Positions 24,501 through 34,247 of a DNA stretch of 64,000 bases are shown one piece after another. Numbering within the stretch: the stretch's first letter is position 1; each line of letters starts with the position of its first letter. The stretch covers positions 3,844,001 through 3,908,000 of the forward strand of contig OZ234500.1 of the NCBI GenBank assembly GCA_965153455.1. Reading direction: 5' to 3'. The notes under the pieces were generated by a model, which saw nothing but the letters and a program-made list of their open reading frames with translations, searched no databases and was not told where the DNA came from. Position numbers and translations under genes: made by a program. This DNA is from Sphagnum compactum (lineage: Eukaryota > Bryophyta > Sphagnopsida > Sphagnales).

Positions 24501-26338
24501 GATTGTGAATGTGTATGGACATTCACAAATCAGTTTGATGGCAGCTTGAAAGAGAGATTTTACGTCACCAGCAGCATGTGAAGAATATTTCTTCAGAAGT
24601 TCTGGTCTGGACAAAGCAATGTCCAAAAGGATCTGCATGAAACTCTCACGGAACGTGCTTGCCAGAAAAGGTGGCAAATATGCAACCAATGGCTTCGTGA
24701 CCTGAAATTGAACAGACAAAGCCAACTCAAAATGCTTCGACAATCTGTTTGCTTTCTTCAACCCATTAGGTCCCTTATATAGCTGATTGAACCACATTTC
24801 CAGTGCTGTTTTTTGGGACAATCTAACTTCTTGTTGCACATTCTCCTTTGTTGGGTCCCAATCAGCTGCATAATTCATCCACCCATCCAACGCTTGTGCA
24901 GCCACCAAAAAGGCAGGTAGTGTTGGGGCTGCTCCAAGAGAAACTCTTGAGATTTGGCTCCTCACCCTTTTGTTTGACATTTCTACACTGCTGCTGCTGT
25001 GTATAAGGTGCGTGACAGCCTTCCCGTACTCATCTTCAACTCGTTGACATTCAAAGATGGTCTCAATGTCAAACTCAATGGTTTTCCATCTATTACAAAA
25101 CTGCCATGTTGGTTCAAACTTCCCAAGCACACTTAACCATTTGATCCATGCAAAGGAGAAAGATGAGATACAATTCACAAGGTTCTTGACCCCATCTGCC
25201 AGAGTCTTCTCAACAAATGAAGGGCTTGGAGTGCTTGCACCTAATTCCACCTCATACTCGCATAGGGATGAAAGGAGCACAAGGTAGACATCTGCAAGCC
25301 TATCCCTCCGACACCAGTAAACCATCTCAAAAGCCTTGAGGAGATCAGTCAAAGCAAGACAAAATATGCACATCTTCCCCTGCATTGCTGTGTTCATGCT
25401 CTCTTCCTGCGACGCTTCAGCATAGCCTCGGCATAACCAATCCCACAGCTTGTAAGCCCAACTCACAAACTGATCCACATCTGATTCCTTTATTCTGTTT
25501 GCAATCATCATCACTTGCTGGTGATGATGATGATGCTGATACTCCTCAAGACAAGCAGCAACATTTGATGAGTCGGAAAACAAAATCATCTTGGTCAACA
25601 GAGCCATCCACGTCTGCACATCTTGAGTTCCCTCCATCAATTCACCTTGGTGGTCGACAACATCCAACTGTAAGGTTGCTTGCCGGACAGGAATGCCGCC
25701 TCTTTTCTCGAGCTTTGGCTTAGAAGAGTTCCAGCCAGTTATACCATTAAAGATGGTAGTCACAAAACCTATCAATTTATTGCCATCACCCGTGGTGAAC
25801 TGGTATAAGATGTCCGCTTTGATCTTATGGCCAGACCACGGCTCCATTTGGACCTGAGTCTGAAACATCCAGCTTTGGAATGGAAGGTTGAATTCCTCAA
25901 GACTACAATGCTCAAGAGTGATACACATTGTCGCTTGGGTCTGCAAAAAACAGAAGAAGGTTCATGTTGATCCATTTAGCAAGACCAGACAGACGCTTCA
26001 GATTCTTGAGATCCACCCATACAAGCGGTGCTGTCAAAACAAATGAAGGATATCAAGATGCAAAAAATAGCAAGAATTTCTTCATAATCGGGGCCAAGAA
26101 CCTGATGCATGATTTGGGCCGAGCAAGCAGTCATCGATTTCGGAGCAAGAACACAGAATCTGAAGAAATCAGCTTTCTCAAGATCCATCGGAGAGGCCTC
26201 CTCATTACCCTCAAAGGAATATGACGGAGTAGAGCTCGGTGGCTGTTGTTGTGGCAACGCATCACCGTCATCATCCCCTCCTTTGACCTCCTCAACATTC
26301 ATATCTGTTAACTCTGTCATAATAGTGGGAGGACCCAT
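2902..26338 (-). CDS. RNF213/mysterin-like giant AAA+ ATPase and E3 ubiquitin ligase, 24 exons, 4,807 aa
   Basis: RNF213-family proteins combine a dynein-like ring of six AAA units with a C-terminal E3 module whose RZ finger carries ligase activity; in animals they act in the cytosol in lipid metabolism and antimicrobial ubiquitylation. My exon model, 5' to 3': 26338-26102, 25940-23944, 23776-22398, 21877-21443, 21010-19809, 19261-18014, 17917-17283, 16981-16772, 16463-16355, 15896-15783, 15291-14701, 13726-13578, 13313-12834, 12136-11917, 11515-11411, 11184-10826, 10299-7557, 7062-6795, 6544-5797, 5600-5288, 4789-4622, 4149-3764, 3289-2980, 2919-2902. Introns are GT-AG, phases agree at every junction, and the total divides by three. 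The start ATG (26336-26338) has an in-frame TGA six bases upstream (26342-26344). Family evidence: Walker motifs GETGCGKT and GKPGSGKT, LDEVGLAE, GISNWSLD, PPFLNRFEK and an RZ finger. Length is close to human RNF213 (about 5,200 aa). The last exon (ESYFR then TAA) is the least certain. No CBM20 domain or RING is visible. Function in a plant is unknown. Confidence 0.9.
3421..3592 (+). repeat. Dispersed repeat family C, copy 1
   Basis: About 170 bp that recur at 14,361-14,527 with high identity: GCATTAAATGCTGAGTT, GATACCACTGAAAGAGGGGA, GGGTGAAAGGAGGCCCAA and GATAACTCTATTAT are common to both. It lies in the intron between exons 22 and 23. No coding capacity. Confidence 0.85.
4222..4490 (-). mobile_element. 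Foldback repeat family A, copy in an RNF213-like intron (reverse orientation)
   Basis: Starts CATTAAGGTATGGAGTGGCAG and ends in the palindromic module ATGGAATGGTCTCGCCCTTG ... CTTGACCATATTCCATG. It shares the internal block GGTGATGATCATA with the copies at 15,365 and 21,137 when read on the opposite strand. No coding capacity; MITE-like. Confidence 0.7.
4893..5170. repeat. Dispersed repeat family D, further copy
   Basis: Intronic segment between exons 20 and 21, rich in AGAACTG, GGTTCTTTGATTCTC and ending AACCACCCAACACCGGTC, matching the end of the segment at 12,256-12,635. Confidence 0.4.
6795..7062 (-). CDS. RNF213-like exon 18: RZ-type zinc finger
   Basis: Residues 4072-4160. It contains CPCGFKYFIGECGKPM followed by CPNCRRMIGGQNH, the RZ finger shared by RNF213 and ZNFX1. 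Cysteines fall at about 4112, 4114, 4123, 4132 and 4135, with a histidine at 4144. The spacing from 4112 to 4123, 4132 and 4135 equals that of the human finger (C4451, C4462, C4471, C4474, from memory). The canonical histidine four residues after the first Cys is Phe here, and a Cys sits two residues earlier. In animals this finger is needed for the ubiquitin ligase activity. Confidence 0.9.
7183..7365. mobile_element. Short inverted-repeat element, family B, second copy
   Basis: Shares ATACCAGGACCAGCTGGTAT, GTTCAAAACTTGATACCAAA and the terminus CCAACACTGGTTT with the copy at 11,632. It lies in the intron between exons 17 and 18 of the RNF213-like gene. The left terminus is diverged. Confidence 0.6.
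7557..10299 (-). CDS. RNF213-like exon 17: E3 shell, no RING finger visible
   Basis: Residues 3157-4071, a single 2.7-kb exon. It starts RVFLDHTIVELVELERIP and contains YIEEELREPIARLVYMLEK and SRECWFRFLALFLEKILD, which correspond to the E3 core around the animal RING. I read the whole exon for a C3HC4 pattern and found none; the only C-x2-C-x-H is CPPCMH, with no partner cysteines. Where the RING should sit, between SPGELLEAVLGFIPEM and SRECWFRF, there is a short linker with a Glu run (8811-8828). A second charged run (Lys then Glu) lies near 9565-9605. Confidence 0.85.
10826..13726 (-). CDS. RNF213-like exons 12-16: AAA5-AAA6 region and entry to the E3 module
   Basis: Residues 2720-3156. 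Exons are 13578-13726, 12834-13313, 11917-12136, 11411-11515 and 10826-11184; exons 12 and 15 are too short to stand out as ORFs and were found by reading between splice sites. Exon 12 reads GDSAISILEHMPEF... and ends HMEAG. Exon 13 continues RCILLRGVEQLWSSLYDML and reaches FCQIPRLDPPFLNRFEKQ, the conserved PP-x2-NR-x-EK block of the family. Exon 15 reads NDDTLEKDLKVVITTRS. Exon 16 contains VVLIIHTHRD and a following FLSGWQQLTLD. No intact Walker A motif is visible, as expected for the degenerate AAA5 and AAA6. Confidence 0.85.
11632..11812. mobile_element. Short inverted-repeat element, family B, in an RNF213-like intron
   Basis: Terminal inverted repeats are ACCAGTGTTGGTCTGGTAT on the left and ATACCAGACCAACATTGGTC on the right, about 175 bp apart. 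Internal ATACCAGGACCA and GGCTGGTATGTTCAAAA are shared with the copy at 7,183-7,365. Non-coding, MITE-like. Confidence 0.65.
12256..12635. repeat. Dispersed repeat family D (GGTTCTTTGA / CCAACACTGG type)
   Basis: An AT-rich intronic segment with repeated GAACC, TTCTTT and AACCAG words, ending ACCCACCCAACACTGGTTTG. Related segments lie at 4,893-5,170, 13,840-14,115 and 14,530-14,655. The terminal CCAACACTGGTTT also ends family B, so the two may be related. Confidence 0.45.
13840..14115. repeat. Dispersed repeat family D, further copy
   Basis: Intronic segment with CAAAGAACCAATTTTGAACT, CAAAGAACCAGTCAAAGAAC and CCCAGAACTGGTGGTTATA. It resembles the other family D segments in word content more than in strict alignment. 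Confidence 0.35.
14361..14527 (+). repeat. Dispersed repeat family C, copy 2
   Basis: Same orientation and near-identical to 3,421-3,592, but in the intron between exons 11 and 12. The similarity suggests fairly recent movement or gene conversion between introns of one gene. Confidence 0.85.
14701..16981 (-). CDS. RNF213-like exons 8-11: AAA4, catalytic ATPase unit
   Basis: Residues 2378-2719. Exon 8 (16772-16981) has VFVVGKPGSGKTLALQL (Walker A at about 2433-2440). Exon 9 (16355-16463) has RMYMLSYQGSQSSTSEGI. Exon 10 (15783-15896) has VLVVVVLDEVGLAE (Walker B D2508-E2509). Exon 11 (14701-15291) has VAVVGISNWSLDAAKMNR, the sensor-1 region. The Walker, sensor and LDEVGLAE signatures are characteristic of RNF213 AAA4. 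Exon 11 also encodes two poly-Asn runs (near 15099-15119 and 14913-14930) from AAC-type triplet repeats, probably in surface loops. Confidence 0.9.
15365..15667 (+). mobile_element. Foldback repeat family A, copy in an RNF213-like intron
   Basis: Left half is an imperfect palindrome (TATGGAATGGTTTTGCCC to GGGCAAAACCATTTTCCATG). The right half is bounded by inverted copies of TTAAGGTCTGCGGTGGCAGA and TCTGCCACCGCAGCAGACC. The segment GATTATGTCATATAACGTGG also occurs in the copy at 21,137. Confidence 0.7.
17283..19261 (-). CDS. RNF213-like exons 6-7: AAA3, catalytic ATPase unit
   Basis: Residues 1751-2377. Exon 6 (18014-19261) carries VPVIIMGETGCGKTSLLKN, Walker A at about 2114-2121. Exon 7 (17283-17917) opens with VWAFLDEINACDHLGLL, where D2172-E2173 are Walker B, followed by LVLLAACNPYR, which resembles a sensor-1 strand. 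Spacing between the Walker motifs is normal for the family, so this unit should hydrolyse ATP. The intron between the motifs keeps phase 0. Confidence 0.9.
19426..19485. repeat. Interstitial telomere-like repeats in inverted arrangement
   Basis: Several AAACCCTA units (AAACCCTAAACCC, CTAAACCCTAAACACTAAAC) are followed within 20 bp by the opposite-strand form ATTAGGGTTTAGGGT. They match the plant telomere unit TTTAGGG and lie in the intron between exons 5 and 6 of the RNF213-like gene. Single telomere-like units also occur near 2523 and 5752. Confidence 0.7.
19809..21877 (-). CDS. RNF213-like exons 4-5: AAA1 and start of AAA2 with a P-loop
   Basis: Residues about 1205-1750. Exon 4 (21443-21877) begins RLFRPLLKSE, and exon 5 (19809-21010) begins with GMSAADADSEE across a phase-1 junction. 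Exon 5 ends in VVTSNLPGLGKTMFIHK, a Walker A motif at about residues 1736-1742, which by position is AAA2. The matching Walker B position at the start of exon 6 reads LLFELLILGSL and lacks the acidic pair, so AAA2 is predicted to bind ATP without hydrolysing it. This agrees with what is known for animal RNF213. Confidence 0.8.
21137..21400 (+). mobile_element. Foldback repeat family A, copy in an RNF213-like intron
   Basis: Palindromic module from TATGGAACGGTCAAGACCC to GGGCGAGACCATTCCATGAC, followed by GATTATGTCATATAATGTGG and TCTGCCACCGCAGCAGACCC. Same orientation as the copy at 15,365. Confidence 0.7.
22398..26338 (-). CDS. RNF213-like exons 1-3: N-terminal and stalk region
   Basis: Residues 1-1204. 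Exon 1 (26102-26338) encodes a 79-residue acidic, Pro/Gln-rich leader; its donor (CAG|GTTCTT) is weak but joins exon 2 in phase. Exon 2 (23944-25940) starts TQATMCITLEH and continues into a long helical region that matches the stalk of RNF213 only by position. It holds a His run near 25520-25540. Exon 3 (22398-23776) is helical and acidic, with a Ser run near 23043-23065. I see no enzymatic motif here. Assignment rests on continuity with the downstream AAA core. Confidence 0.75.
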
Positions 26339-28630
26339 TGTTCACTGCTTCCCCTGTCGTCTGTCCTTTTCACTAGATCAAACAACCAACCATCTGCTGC
26401 ACATAACACAGAAGAAAACTGTTCAGCACTCAATCAACAGTCCACCATCTGAAGAACTCCTTTTGTGTTTCTCAGAGTTTGTTTTCTTGAGACTTTGTGG
26501 CTGCAATTAAGAAGCTGCACACAGTTCTTTGCCACAGTCATGATGATCATGATCATGATCATGTATGTCACTGGGAACTAGCAATGAGCATCTTAGTCAC
26601 CAGATGTGATCTTCACTGCTGTGCCAGAGATTTAGGGTTGATGGTTTGATGCCAAAGACTGGCATTCTATCATCTGCACATGATGATATTATCATCAACC
26701 TGCATATCTTGACAATTCAAGCTGTTTGATCAGGTGCTCTTCTATCACATGACTTGCATTAGGACCCGCACGTAAATTTTCATCATCTAACAATTTTGAT
26801 CAAAAAAACCAACAGGATTTCATTCTGTGGATGGCCCACACAGATGCATGAGATTCCACACACACACACTACACTAGAATTTTCTAAGAGAAACCACAGT
26901 CTTCAATTGCAAAAACAGCCATTGCTGCATATGCATAAACCATTCACAAACAACTCAATTTTAGTCATCAAGACTTTGGGTTTCTGATCTAAAGCATTCA
27001 ACACTTACTTATTTGCAAGCATCATACCGATGACTTCCACAGTCTCCAATGCCAATGGCGCTGAGAAGATTGCTATACAGTTGTTGAAGCCAGATATTCT
27101 TCTTCTTCTTTGTCTCCTCCTTCTCCTTTGTTCTGCAACAAGAAAAATTCAGTCGGATGATTTTTTTTTCCTCACCACCTTCTTGCAGCTCATTGCATCA
27201 CTACTGACATCATCAAAGTACAAGCTGCAGATGGAACACTAATGCTCATCATCACCACAAAGTGTTTCGCCGTCAAAACCGGGATCCAACACTGATGATG
27301 ATGGCTACGAGAGCAGAATTTTCCACTTCACTAGTCCTGTGTTCAATTTCTAAAACTCCGATTTGGAACGTCATAAATTTTTCCACTGCAATTCTGTTCT
27401 TCTTCTTCTTCTTCTTCTTCTTCTTCTCTCTCTCTCTGCCAGAGACTCAGGCAATTTGCACATCTCGCATGGAATATGAGCTGACCATAAAAGCTATAAA
27501 TTTCTAGGCTATGGCCAGTGAGTCTCTCGGGCTTCCTTATCAGAGACTTTTACAGAGCAGGGACAAGTGCAATCCGGAAGCTCAAACGTCATGACAATTC
27601 CACAAAGAAACACTCTAAGTATCTGTCCGTTGCTGCGGCAGTACACAAACAAAACAAGAACAAGCTCTAGACCAACAACAGCATCTCTACTGCTGCAGCA
27701 CATCCTACCACAGCAATCGACGTCAGAGAATGATCTTCTTCACGCAATTCCTTCCTTCTAGAATCACGTACCTGAGAGACCACCTCGAAGGCCTGATGAA
27801 ACTCCCCAAACAAACAGGAGGGAACAATCAAGCAAAGAAGCTGCTCTTCTTCTTCTTCTGCTTCTTCTCCAAGACCGTACTACAGCTTCTTCTACAACTA
27901 GACTTCCGTAAGAGAAGACGACTTCCAAAAATCCACCTCTTCCTCCTCCGACAAGTTCTCCTCAGTACATCTCTACAACACTTCCTGGAAAAAAAACATT
28001 CAAACAAAAAATTACTCTTAAATCAACAGCTTCTGTAGAGCATTCTGAGAATTCTTTCCACAACATCGTCTTCTTCTTGTTCTTCTTCAAGTCGCATGAT
28101 TCCCTCCCTGCCTCCCTCCCTCCCTCTCTTCCGCAATCTTTCCCAAAACTTCTTCAATTGAGAAGAAAACTAGCGAGATTTTTCAATACAAAAGAACTAC
28201 ATCGTGAAGATGAGCATTTAGAGATGCTCAATACTCTTGAATTTGAGAGAATTGTGAAGGAAAAGGCGCCGAAAGACGACTCCTCTCCCTCTCTCTCTCT
28301 CTCGCTGCGCAACAAGTCGTCGGCGTCGGCGACGGGGAAGTGCCTGCGTAGGTGCAGCACGGCGCGCGAGAGAGACGACGGAGAAAAAGAAGGTGGGGCC
28401 GGGCGGGTGGCCGGGGAAACGATGGGTCGGTAGGGACCGACTTGGCCTACAAAAGGGGTCAAGAGTGCCTATGTTCTTACCTGCCTACCTATTTACCTGC
28501 CTAACTTCCCGCGGCTTCCACGAGAATTGGAGACACGAAACGAGATGACGATGTTTCCGAGGTGATGATCGAGGGGAGTATTCGAGGTGACGATCGAGAG
28601 GGGAACATTCGAGGTGACGATCGAGGCAAA
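26339..28630 (-). promoter_or_regulatory. Presumed leader and promoter region of the RNF213-like gene
   Basis: No conserved protein is visible on either strand. The first ~1.4 kb upstream of the start codon may be transcribed leader: on the minus strand there is a strong donor at about 27772 (CTCAG|GTACGTG) and an acceptor-like TTCTTGTTGCAG near 27134, which suggests a 5'-UTR intron. A TTC/CT microsatellite lies at 27397-27437 and a CT-rich tract at 28090-28130. A GC-rich block at 28,290-28,430 stands out from the AT-rich surroundings and could be the core promoter. I found no convincing TATA box. Confidence 0.35.
28559..28626. repeat. Short minisatellite, about 25-bp period
   Basis: Three imperfect units beginning CGAGGTGATGATCGAG, CGAGGTGACGATCGAG and CGAGGTGACGATCGAG at 28559, 28583 and 28610. 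Confidence 0.7.
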
Positions 28631-30117
28631 TAACTAAGAGTCGGTACCTAGACGGCTGCGCCGCAATCGGCCGACAGTTTTTTGGGATCTCGATTAAGTA
28701 GCTAGCGGCGGGTCATTCGTCACCTGGGCTGAATGCGAGAATCCCGGGCAGAAGATCTTAATTTGGAATCTTTTTTGGAATTGGTCCACAGAATTACCGG
28801 GCAGGAAATTTCCATCTGAAAAAGTCGGGCAGGATGGGTCCAAGCATTTAATGCCCCTATTTTGCCAGATATTATTTTTTCCAGAAAGTTAAATCGCCGG
28901 ATTCCTACAGCAGGTTCCAGCAGGTAGCCAAAATATAGAAGGATTCTTAAGACTATTTACTTTCACATCTGGTCTGTAGCCAATTTTGGCTAAATCTTCT
29001 TGTGGACAATGGCTAGTTTGGCTATATTTCAAAACTTTAAAAAATCTAAAGTTCAAAATTTTTTAATTTTTAATTCTAAAAATAATAAAAACCCCCTTGA
29101 TGACCATCATGCATCAGACAATTTGACCACATTTATTAAAAAAATATGAAAGTAAAAACATTTAAGCATTTTGATGCCAATTAATATATCTACTTACTAG
29201 AACCTGATGTCAAATTTGGCGATTTTGTTTTTAATTTGAAATTTTGCAATCAGAAGTGCCGTAATAAACTCAATTTTTTTTTCATTTTTGAAATATTTTT
29301 CCTTGACAAAAAAAGCCCCCTTTTACCTTAGATATGGAAAATGCAACCCCATATGTACTATGAATCTATAATCTAGTTTTTTTTTATAATTCAATTTTGT
29401 GATGCAACCAACACAATGATCATCCACAAAAGGATTTTAGCCAAAATTTGACTATAAACAAGAAATGAAAGTAGAAGTTTTTAATATCTTTTTTATTTTG
29501 TTGGTTGTGCATGTATTGGAACATATTATGAAAATTTGGTGGTTTTTTTAATTTTTTTAAATAGGGTGAATTTGGGTCATTTTTTCATTGTAAAAACCTA
29601 TTGTATTGGTTGAATTCCAATTTTTATGTCAAAAGTTTGTAAATTTTTATCGAAGAAAATAATCATTGGTCCTATTGAATTCCTAGTTAAATGCTAAAGT
29701 CCCAAAATGTGTTAGCCAAAATGGCAAGAAAAAAACTAATAAATTACCAACCATGTGCAAAATATTTGAAATTGAATGCCTAGCTAAATGCTAAAACCCT
29801 AAACTTGTTAGGGAGAATGAAAAAAATTTAATTAATGGATCACCCATGGCCAAAAACATTGAAAGGAAGAAGAAGGGTTGATAATTTTAAGAGTTTAGGG
29901 TTTAGGGTTCAACTTTCTTATAAGATTTTAAAGGTTTTTCCAATTGAAAGGAAGGATGATTTTAGTTCTTCTTGGTGTTTCAAGCTTTGTTCGGCACCCA
30001 CATTTGCTTGTTTATGTAAATAATTTAAAAACCTTTAATTTATTGATGAGAAAGTTCAAAGGCCTTGTGAAGAGGTTGGACTAAGAATAAAAAATATGTT
30101 CATGTGTGAAGCTCAAT

Positions 30118-30228
30118 AGCCATTTGCAAAGATGTGAAGCTCATTTTGGGAAATGACAATGTCATCCCCTTTAGCCATTTGCGAAAATGTGAAGCTCATT
30201 TTGGGAAATGACAAAATGTCATCCCCTT
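30118..30228 (+). repeat. Tandem duplication, 55-bp period
   Basis: AGCCATTTGCAAAGATGTGA with its GAAGCTCATTTTGGGAAATG tail occurs at 30118 and again at 30173, with the following GTCATCCCCTT. Confidence 0.85.
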
Positions 30229-31404
30229 GATGGGAAGGAGGAAGTCTCTAGTGGATGAATGATTTGTATCCAACTAAAAAACTAAATGTAGATTGATTTT
30301 GTGAATGACAAGAGGTGAGGGTTGCTTCTTGTGTCCTACATACACTAATAAACTTTATATTTACTAGCAAATTTTTTTTGGCCAAAAAGTGAAATTAAAT
30401 ATTAGAATTTTTGAAAATGAAAGTGATTTTGGGGAAGTTTGGAATCACCATAAGTGTGGAACCAAAAAAGGGTTTTAAAAAATCATTGGATTTATATATT
30501 TGATTTGAAATGTTTAGCTAAAAATAATTATTAAAAAATTATTGAATTTTTTGCACTTTGTATCTTGTGTATATCTAGGTTTGATTAAATCTTCTTATGG
30601 ATGATTACCACTTTGGACTTCAAACACTTAACTCCTAAGAAAACATGAATAAGTGAAGAATCCTTGCACCTTGATGATGATGATTTCACCTTTGAAGCTT
30701 GAGCATAAAAGAAGGTGAGATGGATGAGCATCACTTCTAAATTTCTTTGGGAATTGTAAGAAATTTGGTCCTAGCCAAAAAAAGGAAGGTTTTGCTAGGC
30801 TAGTGGGTCCATAGCAATCCAACAACTTTTGGTTCATCTTGTTGACAAAAGAACAAGTTAGGACTACCAACAACATACTAACAATCAACACTAACAAAAT
30901 ATTTCTTTTCCTATTATTATATAATTAAATGGCGATTGGCAAAATTTAAGAATCCCAAATAATCTCCCCAACATATTTTGAAGGACTTTTTTAATTTTTA
31001 AATAAATGTGTGGTGTCATTATTATAAAAATATTTTTCAATAATTTGCAAAAAAAAAAGGGAGATGGGGCTTCTTCTTTTTTTCAAATTTTTAAATAAAA
31101 TGTGAGGCGCCATTATTACAACAATATTATTAAATAATATGCAAAAAGGCTACTTATTTTTCTTCTCGAGGAAAAGTGTAGGGAAAGCATGGTCACCATG
31201 GCCTCCCTTGATTTGATTTGAGGGTCATAGTCCTAACTCGTCTAAGATGAAAAGTTGCATCCAAAGGATGAGAAATAATTCATGTATTTGACGGTTAACC
31301 CTAATGAAAGGAAATGAATGGATGCCTAGTATTGAAGAGGGATGAATGAATATTTTAATAACCCCTTCCCATGGACCAAGTCACTAGTCACTATCCGTGT
31401 TGGG

Positions 31405-31575
31405 CGGATATCTGGACTTTGTGGATATCCGCCTTGGATATCAAAAATGGCATTCGATGGATATCACCGGGAATGATATCCGGGGCACCGGATATCACCC
31501 CTTGTGATATTTGGAAATTATGCCGAATATAAAGATGCTGGTATTCCACCTTGATATCGGATTCAGGGCCGGGTA
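31405..31575. repeat. Cluster of GATATC palindromes
   Basis: About eight occurrences of GGATATC, GATATCC or close variants in 170 bp (for example 31407, 31421, 31436, 31459, 31475, 31489), in a patch clearly GC-richer than its flanks. Spacing is irregular. No coding assignment. Confidence 0.65.
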
Positions 31576-33953
31576 TCAAGGTTAATAGTATCTATCTATG
31601 TTTTTTTTTTTTTTTTCATTTTTTTGATGCAACTAGTGTGTGGCAAGAATTTTTAAACAATTTTAGATTATTTTAGGGACACATTTTTGGAGGTCTCTTC
31701 AAAGTTGTAGTTAGTAGTAGTTATTATTGTGTCTCTATATATTTTTAAATTTAATTAATGAATTTTTTCGATTTTTTTATAAAAAATATTTGCGACAAAA
31801 TATTCCCTGTTTTTTAAAAAAGATGTTGCCTTTTGGAGATTTTTCAGCCCAAAAAGAAACTAGCACCCAACATGATTGGTAGGCGAATTTTTTTTAAATT
31901 ATATATCTGGGATTTTTTAATTAAATATGTGTCTTAAATTTTTTTTAAAATTTTTAATTTTTAATTTATAAAAATGGGGAGTATGTTTAAAAAATTGCTT
32001 GGTAAATTAGCCAACTAAGTAAAAGTGGGCCCCCTTGCCTTTGGGATAGCTTCTAGAAACATCCCAGTATAATATGGTTTTCTTACACTTAATAACCATC
32101 ATCAATGAGGTTAGAATCCTCCAGCATACAAGTGCAAACAACAACCCCAAAAAAAACCCAAACAAATTGGTGCATGTCTAGAGAAGGTGTTTTGCCAATT
32201 GCTAATGAATTTTTTTATGAAAATGTAACTTAAACAAATGCCTAAAAACCATGTGTGAATCATGCTTTTAAACATAATAAATAATGAATAAATATGGTTA
32301 TGATCTGGGCAGCCAAATACGTAATGCACTAGGTTACTAGGTGAATTTTCTTTAGTCTAAATTATAGCACATTGAATAGGGAACAATGAACTGCATACAA
32401 GCAATGGCATATGAATGGATAGGGAAGTGATGCCCCATTTCACAAGGTCACAGAAGAACATATAATGTCTACAAATATCCAATTGCAATCAAGTTCATAT
32501 ATCAAGAAAAGACATTTTCTTTTCCAAATATCCAATGGAATGTAAAAAGCATAAAACATTTCATGCCCTATCCCTTCCCTTGTTTCTAATATAATTTTAT
32601 ATAATTTAATTTTGCTTTTGAAGATATGTTATGCCCTCCTTAATTACACTCTATTAACCTGAATGGAACCTAAACACCCATAACATGTATATTGAAGGAA
32701 AATCAAGATGTGGGCACTTGGTCGTCTTCTCTTCATCAAGGGCCATCCATCATCAAACCAATTCCTGTTCAATGCATATGTGATGTACTCATCTCCATTT
32801 TTCTCATCTTATTCCCCCCCTGAGAATAAGCTATTTTCATTGCAAAATTTTATTGTACTACAAGTTTGTGTAACAAATGAGAGTACTACAATCAATTTCA
32901 CAAAATGATTAAAAAAAATAAAATACTAAATGAAGGTAATGCAAATGCCCCTACTATGTTTAGATTATATTTCAATTACAATTTGTAAAAGAAATGAAAA
33001 TATTGTCCTCCCAAAAACATTATGCAATTTTTTATTACAATGTAAAATATTACATTACATTGATCATTCTACCATTTTGACTTACAATTGTGAAAAATGA
33101 AAATATTACTTTCACCTTTGTTGCCATTTGCAATAAGGGTCAATCTTCCAATGTGGTTAGAGGCTAGAGGGTGAGCTAAACCATGGGCTAGGAGTTTCCA
33201 ATCCCCCACATGTGTGAAGGCCAACATTAGGTCTCTTTTTGAGGTTGGTAGGTTTAGTTGATTGCTAGTCTGTAAGAGGCAACAATAGGTAGAGGGGCCC
33301 ATTGTAAACAAGGCCATGTTTATGAGTATTAACCATATAGATGGGGGAGGGGGGAGGATTTTACTTATTCTTTTGTGCAATACCTTGAGTCATAATTTGA
33401 CAAACAACATCCCTTATTTGGAGAGGAGGAGGCAAATAGGGACCCATAGGCTGTTTCAAGTAAGTAGATAGTAGGCAAGTAGGTCACTATGTAAGTGAGC
33501 ACCAATTGACCTTTTTAGTTGGTAGGTAAGATAAAATAGGAGGTTACTAGGGGGGGAAAAAAAATTGAAGGATTAGTAACTACAAGTAGGTGAAGCAATT
33601 AAATAGACCAACTATGCTAACCATGGGTAGTTGGTTGGTTGGTTGGTTCTACTAAGCATCAAGAAATCAAATGAAAAAAATATGGCAATCCAATCACCAT
33701 CCATCCAAACTGATGCATTCATGGCTACCGGTTCACTCTAGCCAATGTTGTTGTGCTTGTTACCTGAAGGGTTGTTAGGAAATTAAGTAGCTTTTGGATC
33801 ACATTTTAGGTACATATTGTTTTGGACTTGGAAATATTTCCTACATAGAGTAAGTTAAATTGGTGTACTAAATATGTTTAAATAATTCCCTCAATTATAC
33901 TTGGACATATTAGTAGTTGGGAGAACATTAATGGAGGAAAAATGGTTTAGTTT

Positions 33954-33999
33954 GGGTGGGGGGTAGGGAGGGAGGTGGGGGGAGGGGGGAGGGTTCTAG
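33954..33999 (+). repeat. G-run tract
   Basis: At least five runs of three or more G within about 45 bp, separated by one to three bases. It fits the general pattern for a G-quadruplex. Confidence 0.7.
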
Positions 34000-34247
34000 A
34001 AGGTACCTAGGTTTTGGACATACCTTACATTGTCTTATGTTGCCTTTTAGGCAATTTCATACATTCATTTTATTTAGAGAAAAAGGAAACTATAATGGCA
34101 ACTATCAACTATAAAGGCTTCAGAAATAACCATGTACCCTAGACCTTGGCCAAGTGAACAAGAACCCTCCACGCCCTTCATGAAGCATGCAAGATGGATG
34201 ATGTGTGGACAGGAAACATTTTTTCATTGTACTTGTGTTCGATGGGC

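Noticed and set aside
25976-26338. Extending RNF213-like exon 1 to the stop at 25976
   Set aside because: The open frame runs on, but only the donor after CAG at 26102 joins exon 2 in phase with a good acceptor (TTTTTTGCAG). The downstream part looks like intron.
28077-28462. Overlapping open frames on both strands in the GC-rich block
   Set aside because: Low-complexity Ser, Pro and Arg composition from CT-rich and GC-rich DNA, no similarity to anything I know, and position in the presumed promoter.
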